From: Penium margaritaceum
Lineage: Eukaryota > Streptophyta > Zygnematophyceae > Desmidiales > Peniaceae
DNA: 64,000 bases
Assembly: GCA_023375785.1 (NCBI GenBank)
Contig: SZWC01001566.1
Span: forward strand, 106,860 to 170,859
Direction of reading: 5' to 3'
The position numbers and the translations under genes are program-made. Every line of letters begins with the position of its first letter. Position 1 is the first letter of the stretch. The notes below the pieces were generated by a model that made no database searches, was not told where the DNA came from, and saw nothing but the letters and a program-made list of their open reading frames with translations. Shown here in pieces: positions 1 through 13,959 of this stretch.

Positions 1-120
1 GAGGGGGAGGGGGGGCGAACCTCATTACCACGAGTTGTCCAGGGGTGGTTTTCCATCATGATCAAAAGGATAATAATGGCAAACTTCCTGTGTCTTCCTC
101 CCAAAATCTGAAGTTTACTT
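1..120. other. Non-satellite sequence at window edge
   Basis: A G-rich start followed by mixed sequence that lacks the GGCAATGCC unit. I see no ORF or element similarity; the satellite begins at about 121. Confidence 0.5.
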
Positions 121-850
121 GGAATGCCTAGCAATGCCTGCGCGATGCCTAGGAATAACTAGCAATGCCTAGTAATGCTTGGAAATGCCTTAAGTGCATG
201 GGAATGCCTAGGTTATGCCTAGGAAATGCTTGGAAATGCCTGGGCAATGCCTAAGGAATGCACGGAAAACGCCTAGTAATGCCTGTAAATGACTAGCAAT
301 GCCTAGGCAATGCCTGGCAATGCCTCGCAATGTCTCGACAATGCCAGGCAATTCCCGGCAATGGCTGGCGATGCCTTAAGTGCCTGTCAATGCCTGAAGT
401 GCCTGCCAATGCCTAGGCGGTGCCTTGCAAAACCAAGCAATGCCTCGCAATGCAAAACAATGCCTGGCAATGCCTTGCAATGCCTAACATTGCCTGGCAA
501 TGCTTGGCAATGCCTAGCAATGTTTGGGCAATGCTTGGCAGGGCCTGGCAATGCCTCAGTAATGCGTAGAAATGCTTGGGCATTGCCTAGGCAATAACTG
601 GCAATGCCTCGACAATGCTTGGCAATGCCTGGCAATGCCTGGCAAAGCCAAGGCAATGCCTAAGCAATGCCTAGCAAAGCCAAGGCAATGCGAATAAATG
701 CCGGGCAATGCCTGACTATTCCTGGCCATGCCTCGGAAAGCGTGCCAATGCCTAGGCAATGCCTCATTAATGCCTGTGCAAAGCCTGGCAATGCCTGGGC
801 AATGCCTCAGCAATGCTTATTAATGTCAATAGCAATGTCAATGTCAATGC
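121..850 (+). repeat. GGCAATGCCT satellite, block 1a
   Basis: Degenerate tandem array of a 10-bp unit (GGCAATGCCT) and an 11-bp form with an extra G or A. Units vary by one or two bases (GCAATGCCTA, GGAATGCCTA). No unit contains an obligatory stop in any frame, so long spurious ORFs cover both strands. Confidence 0.95.
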
Positions 851-964
851 CGAGTCTGGAGGGCGTGAAACAGACCGACAGTTGCCATTGTAGCAGTTTC
901 CGAAAGGAGGCCCATTGGGAGGTATTTTCAGCCTGGACCATCTATAAAAACTCTTGACAAAAAA
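851..964. other. Non-satellite insert inside the array
   Basis: About 114 bp interrupt the satellite. The insert has no repeat units and contains a TATAAAA string near its right end (about 944-950). I found no target duplication or similarity to the LTRs elsewhere in the window, so its origin is unassigned; a small insertion or LTR scrap is possible. Confidence 0.5.
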
Positions 965-3900
965 CATGCCTGTCAATTGGTGGCAATGCCTAGCTAATGC
1001 TCGGGCACTACCAATCAATGCCCAGGCAATGCCTGGCAATGGCTAGGCAATGCTTGGGCTATGCCTTGCAATGCTTGGACAATGCCTGGCAAAGCCTGGG
1101 CAATTCCTGACAATGCCTGGCTATGTGTGGCAATGCCTTGCAAAACCTGGCAATGCCTGGGCAATGCCTGGCAATGCCTTGGTAATGCCTAACGTTGCCT
1201 ATCAATGCATCACAATACCAGAAATGCCTGTCAATGCCTAGGCAATGCTTGGGCAATTCCTGGCAATGCTTAAACAATGTTTGGGCCATACCAGGCTATG
1301 CGTGGCAATGCCTCGGCAATGCCTGGCAAAGCCGGGCGATGCCTCGATGAATGTCTAGCAATGCCTGGCAATGCCTTGGCAATGCCTCAAGTGCTAGCAA
1401 TGCATATGGAATGCATGGTCCATGCCTGGAAATGCCTAAACAATGTTTGGGCAAAGCCTCCCAATGCCTTGGCAATGTCTTGCAATACTTGGCAATGCTA
1501 GGCAGTGCCTTAAATATGTGCCAATGCCTAGGTAATGCTTGGGCAATGTGTGGGGAATGCCTTGGCAATGCCTAATAATGCCTGGAAATGACTGGCAATG
1601 CCTGGGCAGTGCTTGGGAATGCTTGGTTATTTTGGACAATGTCTGGCAATGCCTGGAAATGGCTGGCGATGCCTGAAATGCCTGCCAGTAGCTAGGCGAT
1701 GCGTGGACAATGCCTCACCATTGTTGGGGAATGCTTGGGGAATGCCTAGCAATGCATGGCAATGCCTTGCAATACCTTGCAATTCACGGAAATGCTTGGC
1801 AATGCTTAGGTAATACCTGGCAAAGCTTGGCAATGCCCTGGTAATCACTGGCAATGCTTGGGCAATGCCTGCCCATGTCTGACAATGCCTTTGCAATGCC
1901 TAGAAATGCTTGGGCATTGCCTTGCAATACCTGGGCAATGCCTGACAGTGTCATGCAATGCCTAGCAATGCCTAGGCACTGCCTAAGCAATGCATGGCAA
2001 TGCCTAGGCAATGCCTTGCTAAGCCTACGCAATGCCTGGCAATGCCGAGCAATGCCTGGCTATGTCTGGCCATGCCTCGCATACACTGCCAATGCGTGGG
2101 CAATGCCTCGATAATGCTTTGCTATGCCTCGCAATTTGTAGCAATGCTAGGGCAGTGCCTGGCAACGCCTTGGCCATGCCTGTCAATGCGTAGCAATGCT
2201 TGGCAATGCCTAGGAAATTCTTGGGCACTCCCATGCAATGCCTAGGCAATGCCTAGCAACGCCTAGGCAATGCTTGGGCAATGCCTGGCTATGCCTTGCA
2301 ATGCTTGGACAATGCCTGGCAAAGCTTGGGCAATGCCCGACAATGCCTGGCTATGTCTGGCAATGCCTTGCAAAACCTCGCAATGCCTGGGCAATGCCTA
2401 GGCAATGCTTGGCAATGCCTAGTAAAGCGCGAGGATGCCTTTCAATGCCTAGCAATGTCAAGAATACCAAGCAATGCCTCGGCAGTGCTTGGACAATGCC
2501 TGGCAATGCCTTCATAATGTTTGGGCAATGCCCGGCAATGCGTGGCAACGCCTCGACAATGCGTGGCAAAGCGTGGCAATGCCTCGCAACGCCTCGCAAT
2601 GCATCGCCAATGCTTGAATTGCTTGGGAATGCCCAGGCAATGCCTAGCAATGCCTGGCAATGCCTTGCAATGATTGGCAATGCATTGCAATGCCTCACAA
2701 TGCCTCAAACACATGCCAATGCCTAGGTAATGCTTTGGAAATGCTTGGCAATGCCTGGGCAATGCCTAGGCAATGCCTGGCAGTGCCTGGCAGTGCCCGG
2801 CAATGCTTGTGCAATGCTTGGCAAAGTCGAGGAGTACCTAGGCAACCCTTGGCAATGCCTGGCAATGCCTTGCAATGCTAGGGCAATGTCTGGCCATGCC
2901 TGACAATGCGTAGGCATGGCTTGGGCAATGCCTTGTAATGCCTAGTAATGCCTGCGCAATGCTTGGCAATGCCTATCAATGCCTCGGCAATGCATAGGCA
3001 ATGCCTGGCAATGCGTGGCAATGCCTGGGCCATACCTGGCCAATGCCTGACTTTGCCTGGGTAATGCCTGGTAATGCTTGGCAATGCCTGGCAATGCCTC
3101 CACAATGCTTGAAATGCCTGGCAATGCCTAGGCAATGCGTGGGCAATGCCTGAACAATGCTCAGCAATGCGTGGCAATGCCAAGCAATGCATAGAGAATG
3201 CTTGGATATGCCTGGCAATGCTTGGATAATGCTTGAAATTCCTGGTAATGCCTCGACAATGACTGAGAAATGCCAAGGAATGCCTGGACATTGCCTGGGC
3301 AATGCCTGGCAATGCTTGGGTAATACCTAGGTAACGCCTCGGTTATGCCACGAAAGGCCTCGCAATGCCTTGCAATACATGGGCAATGCTCGGCAATGCC
3401 TGGGAATGCCTTGCAATGCCTGGCAATGCCAATCAAAGCCTGGCAATGCCTGAGCAATGCTTGGCAATGCCTTGCAATCCCTGGGCAATGCCTGGGAAAT
3501 GCGTGGCAACGCCTTGGAAACGCTTAGACAATGCCTGGCAAAAGGTGGCAATGCCTAGGCAATGCTTCGGCAATCCTTGGCAATGCCTGGCAATGCGTGG
3601 CAATGCTTGGGCAATGCCCGGCAATGCGTCGTAATGCCTGGCAATGCCTCGCAATGCCAGGCAATGTCTAAGTTATGCTTGGGCAATGCCTGAATTGCCT
3701 GGAAATGCCTTGCAATGCCTGGCAATTCTTGGCAATGCATGGGCAATGCCTGGTAATGCCTGGCAATACGTGGGAAAGCCTGGGCAATGCCTCGCAATGC
3801 TTGGGAAATGCCTTGACAATGCCTGGCAATGCCTCGGCAATGCTTGGACAATGCTTGGCAATGCCTGGACAATGCCTGGGCAAAGTCTGACAAAGCGTGG

Positions 3901-4012
3901 ACATTGGGTGGCTATGATTGGCAATGCCTAACAATGCCTTGGAAATGCCTGGTAATGCCTGGGAACGCTTGGCAATGCCTGGCAATGTCTAGAAAATGTG
4001 TGGACAGTGTCT
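965..4012 (+). repeat. GGCAATGCCT satellite, block 1b
   Basis: Continuation of the same 10/11-bp array in the same orientation as block 1a. Variants at the spacer and flanking bases (GCCTAG, GCCTCG, GCGTGG) are frequent. It ends where an LTR terminus (TGTTGGCA) begins at 4,013. Confidence 0.95.
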
Positions 4013-4187
4013 TGTTGGCAATAGTGAATGCAGAGGCACCCTCAAGGATGCCTAGCTCTCACTAATGCATGCTACCAATGCTTGGGAGCAGCCCATGGAC
4101 ACCAATGATGAGGAGTGTGGAGCACAAGGATCATAGATGTGAGTGGGCAGAACACGTCACGTTAAGGAGAATTGAATCAAAATACAT
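4013..4187 (-). mobile_element. Truncated Cop-A-type LTR
   Basis: The first ~175 bp align with the left end of the Cop-A LTR as it lies on the plus strand: the TGTTGG terminus, the GAGGCACCCTCAAGGATGCC stretch, the GTGTGGAGCACAAGGATCA stretch and the GAGTGGGCAGAAC stretch. Similarity fades at about 4,187 and the remaining ~550 bp of the LTR are absent. Same orientation as Cop-A. This is a truncated or partly deleted LTR relic. Confidence 0.8.
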
Positions 4188-4787
4188 TGGGTGTCTGGTT
4201 GATTTAAGGAGGAGGCGGACAACAAGACATGCCGATTGTGAAGATGCTAGTGTACTCGAGATGGACGTATTGATTGGAACGTTTGATGGTGCAATGGATC
4301 AATAACAGCCGTCTAGCGACCGAGGGACGGGCGTCAGCTTTGGCCAACGTCACCGCATGTAGATCGACGAACCACGAAGGAGATTGAGATTGCAGTTTAT
4401 CTTTGCCGTCGACTCATCAAGGATGTTGGGCATTAGCCAACCTTGGATGCACAGCCGGGTGTTCACGTCTTTTGTATTTCTGCTGTTTATAGTCCTAATC
4501 GAGTCGCGTGTAGCGTTCACTACAAACAGCCGTCATCTTAGGAAAACTAATGCTCCGTCTATACTTCACCATGTCAGTAACGCAGTACACCATTCGATTC
4601 ACCAAGAGACAACCCGTATACCTGTCTAGTGTGTGAGATCTTTTGACAAGTGTGTAAGACATATGAATGAGTTGAAGTGTACGGCAATTGTCTGCCGTGT
4701 GTACCACACAGAGTTTGATTGTACAAGTTCAATAAGGAGTATTTATCTAAGACACCAAAGATTCTAAGGGGCCTACATTTATAACAC
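4188..4787. other. Unassigned non-satellite sequence
   Basis: About 600 bp of mixed-composition sequence between the LTR scrap and the resumption of satellite. Small ORFs (for example 4,384-4,629 plus) show no recognisable domain. Two similar AGTGTGTRAGA strings lie near 4,628-4,660. It may be the remainder of the element that left the LTR scrap, but I cannot identify coding homology. Confidence 0.45.
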
Positions 4788-7700
4788 TGGCAATGCCTGG
4801 GAAATGCCTGACAATGCCTGGGCAATGCTTGGCAATGCCTCGCAATGCCTAGGTAATGTTTGGCAATGCATGGACAATGCCTTACAATGCCTGGGCAATG
4901 CCTGGCAACACTTGAATAATGCCTCGCAATGCTTGCCCAATGCTTAGCAATGCCCGGCGATGCATGGCAATGCCTGGCAATACGTGGCAATGCCTGGCAA
5001 TGCTTTGGCAATGCCTAGAAAATCCCTGGCAATGTGTGGCAGTGCTGGGCAATGCCTCGGGGAAGCCTAGCAATGCCTTGCAATCCCTGGCAATGCCTGG
5101 AGAATGCTTGGCAATGCCTGGCAATGCCTACGCAATGCCGGGCAATGCCTCGGCAATGCCCGGCAATGCCTGGAAATGCCTCGGCAATGCCGGGCAATGC
5201 CTGGGCAACGCCCGGTAATGCTTAAGCAATGCCTGGCAATGCATGGACAATGCCTGGTAATGCTTATCAATGCCTAGGCATTCGTGGGCAACGCATGGAC
5301 AATGCCTAACAATACCTGGCAACGCCCTGCAATGCTGCGGCAATGCCTAGCTATGCCTAAGCAATGCCTAGCAATGCCCAGCAATACCTCGCAATGCCAA
5401 GCAATGCCTGGGAAATTTGTTAATGCATGGTAATGCCTTGGCAATGCCTAGCAATGCCTAGGCAATGCTTGGCAATGCCTGGGAAATGTGTGGCAATGCC
5501 TAGCAATGTGTCGCAATGCTTGGACAATGCCTAGCAATGCCTGGGCAGTGCTTGGCAATGCTTGGGGAATGCTTGGCAATGCCTAGACAATGCATGGCAA
5601 TGCCCGGGCAATACCCGACAATGCATGGGGACTGCGTGGCAATGCATGGTAATGCCTCACTAGGCCAGGCAATGCCTAGCTATGCCTGGCAATGCCTGGA
5701 CTATGCCCGGCAATGCCTGGCAATGCATGGCAATGCCTGGAAATGCCTGGGCATGCTTGGGCAATGCCTGGGCAACAATCAACAATGCTTGGCAATGCCT
5801 TGCAATGCCTGGCAATACCTGGGTAGTGCCTGGTAATGCCTAGCATTGCCTGGCAATGCCTTGGCAATGCCCGGGTAATTTGCTAATGCCTGGCAATGCC
5901 TTGGCAATGCCTCGTAATACTTGGCAATGCCTAGCAATGCCTATGCGATGCTTAGCATTGTTTTGCAATGCGTGGCAGTGCGTGGCAATGCTTGGGTAAT
6001 GCTTGGGCAATTCCTTGCAATGCATGGCAATACTTACACTGCTTGGCAATACCTGGCAATGCTTGGCAATTCGAGGGCAATGCTTTGTACTACCTCGCAA
6101 TGCCTTGGCAATGCCCACTAATGCCTGGCAATGCTTAGGCAATGCCTGGCAATGCCTAGAAAAGGCCTGGAAATGCATCGCAATGCCTGGGCAATGCCTG
6201 GCAATGCCTAGATAATGCATGGCAATGCTTGGCAATGCCAAAGCAATATGTGGCAATGCTTGGCAATGCCTGGCAATGCTTGGACAATGCCTTGGCATTG
6301 CTTGGCAATGCATGGCAATACCTGGCAATGTTTGGCAATGCCTCGCAATGCCTGGGCAATGCCTGGCCATTCCTGGCCATGCCTAGCAATGCCTGGGAAA
6401 CGCCTGGAAATGCCTAGGCAATGCCTGGCAATGCCTGAAAATGCCTTGACAATGCCTGGAAAAGTCTGGACAATGCTTGGCAATATCTTGCAATGCCTGG
6501 ACAATGCTTGGCAATGCCTGGCAATGCTTGGCAATGCCTTGCAATGCCTAGGCAATGCCTGGAAATGCCTGGAAATGCCTAGCAGTGCCTAGGTAATGCC
6601 TAGAAATGCCTGGCAATGCGTGGGCAATTACTGGGATTGCCTGGGCAATCCTTGGCAATGCCTGCAAATGTCGGGCAGTGCCTGGGCAATGTTTGGCAAT
6701 GCCTAGGAAATGCCTGACAATGCTTGGGTAATTCCTGGTAATACCTGGGCAATGCGTGACAATGATTTGGCAGTGCCTAGCAAAGCCTGGCAGTGCGTGG
6801 GCAATGCCTGGCAATGCCTAGGCAATGGTTGGCAATGCCTGGCAATGCTTGATGAATGCCTGCCAATGCTTGGGCAATGCCTAGTAATGCCTGGTAATGC
6901 CTGGCAATGCTTGGCAATGCCTGGGTATCTTGGCAGTACCTGGGCATTGCCTGACAATGCCTGAAAATTCCTTGGTAATGCATAGCAATGCCCAGGCAAT
7001 GCCTGTCAATTCCTGGGAATGCCTGACAATGCCTGGCAACGCCTAGCAATGCCTGGAATGCCTGGGCAATGCCTAACAATGCCTAGAAATGCCTGGCAAT
7101 GCCTGGACAATGCTTGGCAATGCCCTGCAATCGCCTGGCAATGCCTGGCAATGCCTAGTAATGCCTAGGCAGTGCCTGGCGATGCCTGGGTAATGCCTAG
7201 CAATACATGGCAATGCCCGTCAATACCTGCCAATGCCTAGGAAAATCAAGTGCAACGCCTTGCAATTCTTGGACAATGCCTCGCAATGTTTAACAATATT
7301 TGGGGAATTCCTCGCATTGCCTGGGCAATGTGTGGCAAGGCCTGGGTAATGCTTGCGCAATGCTTGGAAATTTTTACCAATGCCTGTCAATTCTTGGGCA
7401 ATGCGTGGCAACACTTGGCAGTGCCTGGGCAATGCCTAGGAATGCCTGGCAATGCCTGGCAATGCCTAGACAAAGCCTGGAAATGCCTTGCAAATCTTGG
7501 GAAATGCATGGCAATGCCTTGACAATGCCTGCTAATGCCTCGACAATGCCTGCCAATGCCTGCCAATGCTTGGCAATGCTTGGCAATGCCACAACAATGC
7601 TTGGCAATGCTTGGTAATGCATGGCAATGCTTGGCAATGCCTGGAAATCCCTGACAATGGATGATAATGCCTGGGCAATGTCTAGGCAATGCTTGGTAAT

Positions 7701-10700
7701 ACCTGGCAATGCATGGCAATGCCTGGCAATGCCCGGGCAATGTTCGGCAATGTCTAGTAATGTCTGGCAATGCAAGGGCTATGACTGGGAAATGCACGGC
7801 AATGCGTGGGCCATGCCTAGCAATGCTTGGCAATGCCTAGCAATGCAGAGAAAATGCATGGCAATGCTTGGGCAATGCCTGGTAATGCCTGGACAATGCT
7901 TGTCAATGCCTGGGAGTGCGTGGGCAATGCTTGGCAATGCCTAGCAGTGCCTGGCAATTCATGGGCAATGCCTGGTAATGCCTAGGCAATGCTTGGGAAT
8001 GCGTGGGCAATTCCTCAGATTGCGTGGGCAATGCCTAGAAATACCTGGGCAATGCCTGGCAATGTGTGGCAGTGCCTGGGCAAAGCCTAGGCAATGCCTA
8101 GGCAATGCATGCCAATGCCTCAGCAATGCCTGGCAATACCCGGGCAATGCCTGGCAATGCTTAGGGGATACCTGGGCAGTGCATGGAAATGCCAGGGAAT
8201 GCTTGGCAATGCTTAGGCAATGCGAAGGTGACACTTGGGCAATGCCTGGAAATGCCTCCGCAATTCTTGGGATTGCCTTGGCATTGCCTGGCAATGCGTG
8301 GGCAATGCCTAGCAGTGTCTGGCAGTGCCTTGGCAATGCCTGGTAATACCTAAGCAATGCCTGGCAATGTCTGGCACTGCGTGGGCAATACCTGGTAATG
8401 CTTAGGCATTGCCTGGGCATTGCTTGTAAATGCCTCGCAATGAATGGGTAATGCCTAGGAAATGTCTGGCGATGCCCGACAATGCCTGGCTATGCCTAGC
8501 AATACCTGGCAATGCCTGGAAATGCGTGGGCAATGCCTAACTATGCCTCGCAATGCCTAGCAATGCCTGGGCAATGCCTTGCAATTCCTGGCCAATGCAT
8601 GGCAATGCTTGGCAATGCTTGGGAATTCCCAAGAATGTGTAAACAATGCTTGGGTAATGCTTGGAATGCCTGGCAATGTCTAACAATGCCTGGGAAATGC
8701 TTGGTAATGCCAGGCAATGCATGGACAATGCCTAACAACGCTTGGGTAATGCCTCGCAATGCGTGAAAATGCTTGGCAATGCCAGGCAATGCCTACAGAA
8801 GGCCTAGAAATGCCTGGGTAATGCCTGGCAATGCTTGCCAATGCAGGGTAATGCGTGGCAATGTCTGGCAATGCCTTGGCAATGCCTTGCAATGCCTTGG
8901 CAATGCCTAGCAATGCATGGCAATGCCTGGGCAATGCCTGGGCAATGCCTTGCAATGCCTGGTAATCTTTGGGCAATGCCTGTGATTGCCTGGTAATGCC
9001 TGAGCGATGCTTGGCACTGCCACGCAATGTCAAGCAATGCCTGGGCAATTCCTGGCAATGCTTGGCAATGCCTGGCAATGCCTGACAATGCCCGGGAAAT
9101 GCCTCGCAATACCTAGACAAAGTGTGAGAATGCCTGGCAATGCTTGGGCAATGCGAGGTAATGCCTGGCAATGCCTGGGCAATGTGTGGCAATGCGCGGA
9201 CAATGCCGAGAATGCCTAAGAATGCCTTGGCAATGCCTCGTATCGCCTAGGCAATGCTTGGCAATGCCTGGCAAGGCCTGTGAATGGTGGGGAATGCATG
9301 GGTAATGCATTAATATGCCAGACAATGCATGGGGAATGCGTGGTAATGCCTTGCAATGCCCGGCAATACTTGGGTAATGCCTGGCAATGCCTAGTAATGC
9401 ATGGCAATGCCTCGGCCATGCCCGGCAACGCCTGGAAATGCAATGCAATGCCTGGGCAATGCCTGGCAATGCGTGGCAATGCCTGGGCAATGCGTGGCAA
9501 TGCCTGGAAATGCCTGGGCAATGCCTGTTTATGCCTAGGCAATGCTTGGCAATGCGTGGCGATACCAGGGCAATTCTTGGCAATGCCTAGCAATGCCTGG
9601 CAAGGCATGGAAATGCGAGACAATAAGTAGGCAATGCGTGCAATGTCTGGGTAATGCTTGGCAATGCCTCGCAATGCCTGGGCTATGCCTTGGCAATGCC
9701 TGGCAATACCTGGCAATGCGTGGTAATGCCTGGGCAATGCCTACCAATGCCTGCCAATGCTTGGGTGATGCCTGGAAATGCCTAACAAAGCGTGAAAATG
9801 CCTGGCAATGCGTGTGCAATGCTTGGGCAATGCCTGCCAATGCCTGGGGAATGTCTGGAAATACTTGGGCAATGCCTGGAAATCCCTGGGCAATGCCTAG
9901 CTATGCCTTCGAAATGCCTGGCCATGCCTAAAAATGTCTCGCAATTCTTGGCAATCCCTGGGCACTGCTTGGCAATGCCTGGCAACGCATGGGAAATGCC
10001 TGGCAATGCCTGGACAATGCCTAAGAATGCCTAACAATTCTTGGGCAATGCCTCGCACTACGTGAGCAATGCTTGGCAATGCCTGGTAATGATGGGGAAC
10101 GCCTGGGCAGTGCCTGGCAATGCCTGGGCAATGCGCGGCAACACTTGGCAATGCTTGGCAATGCCTGGCATTGCTTGGGTAATACCTAGCAATGCCTAGA
10201 AATGCCTTGCAATGCCTGGGCAATGCGTGGCAATGCCTGGGCCATGCCTGGCAATGCCTAAGAAATACTTGGTAATGCATGGCAATGCCTGGGCAATGCC
10301 TTGGAATGGCAGGGAAATGCCTGGCAATGCCTTGTAATGCCTGGGCAATGCTTGACAATGTGTGGAACTGGCTGGGCAATGCTTGGCAATGCCTAGTAAT
10401 GCCTAGCAATACATGGGCAATGCCTAGCAATGCGTGGACAATGCCTTTCAATGTCTGGCAATGTCTTGCAATGCCTAGTAATGCCTGCCAATGCCTGACA
10501 ATACCTAGGCAATGCATGTGCAATGCTTGGCAATGCCTGGCAATGCATGGGCAATGGATGGGTAATGCCTGGCAATGCTTGGAAATGCCTGGAAACACCC
10601 GGCAATGCCTAGCAAATGCCTCGGCAATACCTAGCAATGCCTTGAAGATGCCTAGTAATGCTTGGTAATGCCTAGTATTGCCTACACAATGCTTGGCAAC

Positions 10701-13700
10701 GCCTGGCAATGCATAGACAAAGCCTGACAATGCCTACCTATGCCTAGGCAATGCGTGGGCAATGCCTTGCAATGCCTGGGAAATGCCTGACAATGCCTGG
10801 AAATGCCTGGGCAATGCTTGGCAATGCCTGACAATGCCTGGCTATCCCTTCGCAATGCCTGGAAATGCCTAGGCAATGCCCCGCAATGCCTAAGCAATGC
10901 TGGGCATTCCTTGGGCGATGCTTGGCAATGCCTGGCAATGCCTGGAAATGCCGAGGCAATGCCTGGCAATGCCTAGGCAATGCTCAGAAATGATTAGACA
11001 ATGCTTTGCAATACCTGGCAATGCCTGGGCAATGCCTTGCAATGCCTGGCAATTCCTGGGCAATGCGTGGCAATGTCCTACAATGCTTGAGCTCTGCCTG
11101 GCAATGCTTGTAATGCATGGGCAATGCCTGGTAATGCCTGGAAATGCTTGGCAATGCATTGTCCATGCCTAGCAATGCCTGGGCAATTCCTGACAATGTG
11201 TGGCAATGCCTGATAATGCCTAGCAATGCTTGGAAATGCGTGGCAATGCTTGGGCAATGTGTGGCAATGCCTAGGCGATGCCTGTAAAGGCCTGGGCAAT
11301 GCTTGGTAATGCCTTGCAATGACTGGGCAATGCTTAGCAATGCCTAAAAATGCCAGGGCAATGATTGGCAATGCTCGGCAATGCTTGGCAATGTTTGGCA
11401 GTGCCTAGGCAATGTATGACAAAGTCTGGCAATTCCTAGGCAATGCATGGTTTCTGCCTAGGCAATACCTAGCAATTATTGGGCTATGCTTGGCAATACG
11501 CGGACAATGCATGGCAACGCCTGGGCAATTCCTGGCAATGCATGGGAAATGCCTGGTAATGCCAAGGCAATGATTGGCAATGCCTGGGTAATGCCTAAGT
11601 AACACCTCGTAATGCCTGGCAATGCCGGGGCAATGCCTGGCAATGTCTGGGCAATGCCTGGCATTGCTTGGGAATTCCTGGCAAAGCATGGATAATGCCT
11701 TGGAATGCCTGGAAATGCTTGGGCAATGCCTCGCAATGCCTTGGCAATGCCTTGCAATGCTTGGCAATGCCAGGGCAATGCTTAGCAATGCCTGGTAATG
11801 CTTGGCACTACCTCGACAATGACAGGTAATGTTTGACAATGCCTGGGCAATGCCTGGCAATGCGTGGCAATTCCTTGCAATGTGTGGCAATGCACGAGTA
11901 ATGCCTGGCAATGCCTGGCAATGCTTGGGCAATGCCTGGCCATGCCTAGGCAATGCCTGGGCAATGACCGGCAATGCCTAGCAAAGGCTTGGCAATGCTT
12001 CGCAATGCCTGGCAATGCCAGGGCAATGCGTGGCAATGCCAAGGCTGTGCTTGGCAATGCAAAGGCGATGCCTGGCAATGTCTTGTAATGCCTCGCAATG
12101 CCTGGCAATGTTTGGCAGTGCCTTGGCAATGACTCGCAATGTCTAGCAATGCTTGGGCAAAGTCTGGCAATGCCTAGGCAATGCCTAGCAATGCTTGGGC
12201 AATGCTTTGTAATACCTGGGCAATGCCTGGCAACGCCTAGGAAATGCTTGGCAATGCTTGGCCATGCCTGGCAATGCGTGGACAATGCCTAGCAATGCAT
12301 GGGCAATGCTTGATAATTCCTGCCAATGCTTGGGCAATGCCTTGCAATGCCTGGACAATGCATGGCAATGTGTAGGCAATGCCTTGCAATGCGTGGGTAA
12401 TGCTGGGGAATGCCTAGGCAATGCTTGGACATGCTTGGAAATGCCTTGCAATGCATGGGTAATGCCTGGCAATGCGTGGGCAATGCGCGGCAACGCTTGG
12501 CAATGCTTGGCAATGCGTGGCATTGCTTGGGTAATACCTAGCAATGCCTAGAAATGCCTTGCAATGCCTCGGCAATGCATGGCAATTCCTGGGCCATGCC
12601 TGGCAATGCCTGAGCAATACTTGGCAATGCATGGCAATGCCTTGGAATGGCAGGGAAATGCTTGGTAATGCCTGGTAATGCGTGGGCAATGTCTGGCATT
12701 GGCTGGGCAATGCCTCGCAATGCCTACGCAATGCCTGGCAATGCCTAGTAATGCCTAGCAATACATGGGCAATGCTTGGCAATGCGTGGACAATGCCTTC
12801 CAATGTCTGGCATTGCCTGGGCAATGCCTGGCAATGCCTAGTAATGCCTACCAATACCTGGCAATACCTAGGCAATGCGTGTGCAATGCTTGGCAATGCC
12901 TGGCAATGCATGGGCAATGGATGGGCAATGCCTGGCAATGCCTGGCAATGCTTGACAATGCCTGGAAATACCTAACAATGCCTGGGCAATGCCTCGGCAA
13001 TGCCTGGCAATGCCTCGGCGATGCCTAGTAATGCTTGGCAATGCCTAGTAATGCCCCCAAAATGCTTGGCAACACCTTACAATGCCTAGACAAAGCCTGA
13101 CAATGCCTAGCTATGCCTAGGCAATGCGTGGGCAATGCCTGGCAATGCGTGGGAAATGCCTGGAAATGCCTGGGCAATGCTTGGCAATGCCTTGCAATGC
13201 CTAAGCAATATGTGGCTATGCCTAGGCAATGCTTGGCAATGCTTGACAACGCCTGGCTATCCCTTCGCAATGCGTGGCGTTGCCCCGCAATGCCTAAGCA
13301 ATGCCGGGCAATACTTGGGCAATGCTTGGCAATGCCTGTCAATGCCTGGAAATGCGGGGGCAATGCCTGGCAATGCCTAAGCAATGCTCGGAAATGCTTG
13401 GGAAATGCTTGGCAATACCTAGTAATGCCTGGGCAATGCCTCGCCATGCCTAGGCAATGCCTTGCAATGCCTGGAAATTCCTGGGCAATGCGTGGCAATG
13501 CCCTACAATGCTTGGGCTATGCTTGGCAATGCTTGTAATGCCTGGGCAATGCCTGGCAATGCTTGGCAATGCATTGTCCATGCTTGGCAATGCCTAGGAA
13601 ATTCCTGGCAATGTGTGGCAATGCCTGGTAATGCCTAGCAATGCTCGGCAATGCAAGGCAATGCTTGGGCAATGTGTGGCAATGCCTAAGCAAAGCCTGG

Positions 13701-13959
13701 AAATGCCCAAAAATGCCAGGGCAATGATTGGGAATGCCTGGCAATGCTTGGCAATGTTGGGCAATGCCTAGGCAATGTATGAAAAAGTCTGGCAATTCCT
13801 GGGCAACGCATGGTTTCTGCCTAGGCAATACCTAGCAATTCTTGGGCTATGCTTGGCAATACGCGGACAACGCCTGGCAATGCCTAGGCAATGCCTGGGC
13901 AATGCCTGGCAATGCATGGGAAATGCCTGGAAATGCCGAGGCAATGATTGGCAATGTCT
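4788..13959 (+). repeat. GGCAATGCCT satellite, block 2
   Basis: About 9.2 kb of the 10/11-bp satellite in plus orientation. Units of 10 and 11 bp are mixed so that the mean spacing is about 10.4 bp. From about 10,131 onward the variant pattern shows a ~2.35-kb higher-order duplication (separate entry). The array is split at 13,960 by the Cop-A insertion and resumes at 19,676. Confidence 0.95.

Noticed and set aside
851-964. Promoter suggested by TATAAAA at about 944
   Set aside because: No associated transcript unit or ORF beyond satellite; a lone TATA-like string in 114 bp is weak.
4188-4787. Host gene in the non-satellite island
   Set aside because: ORFs are short, show no domain and no sign of codon structure; the island adjoins an LTR scrap.
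10279-10668. Long ORFs of the MPGNAWQCLAM type (and MPRHCQALPGI on the minus strand) throughout the satellite
   Set aside because: The 10/11-bp unit has no stop in any of six frames. The ORFs occur equally on both strands and shift frame with each 11-bp unit, so they are by-products of the repeat.
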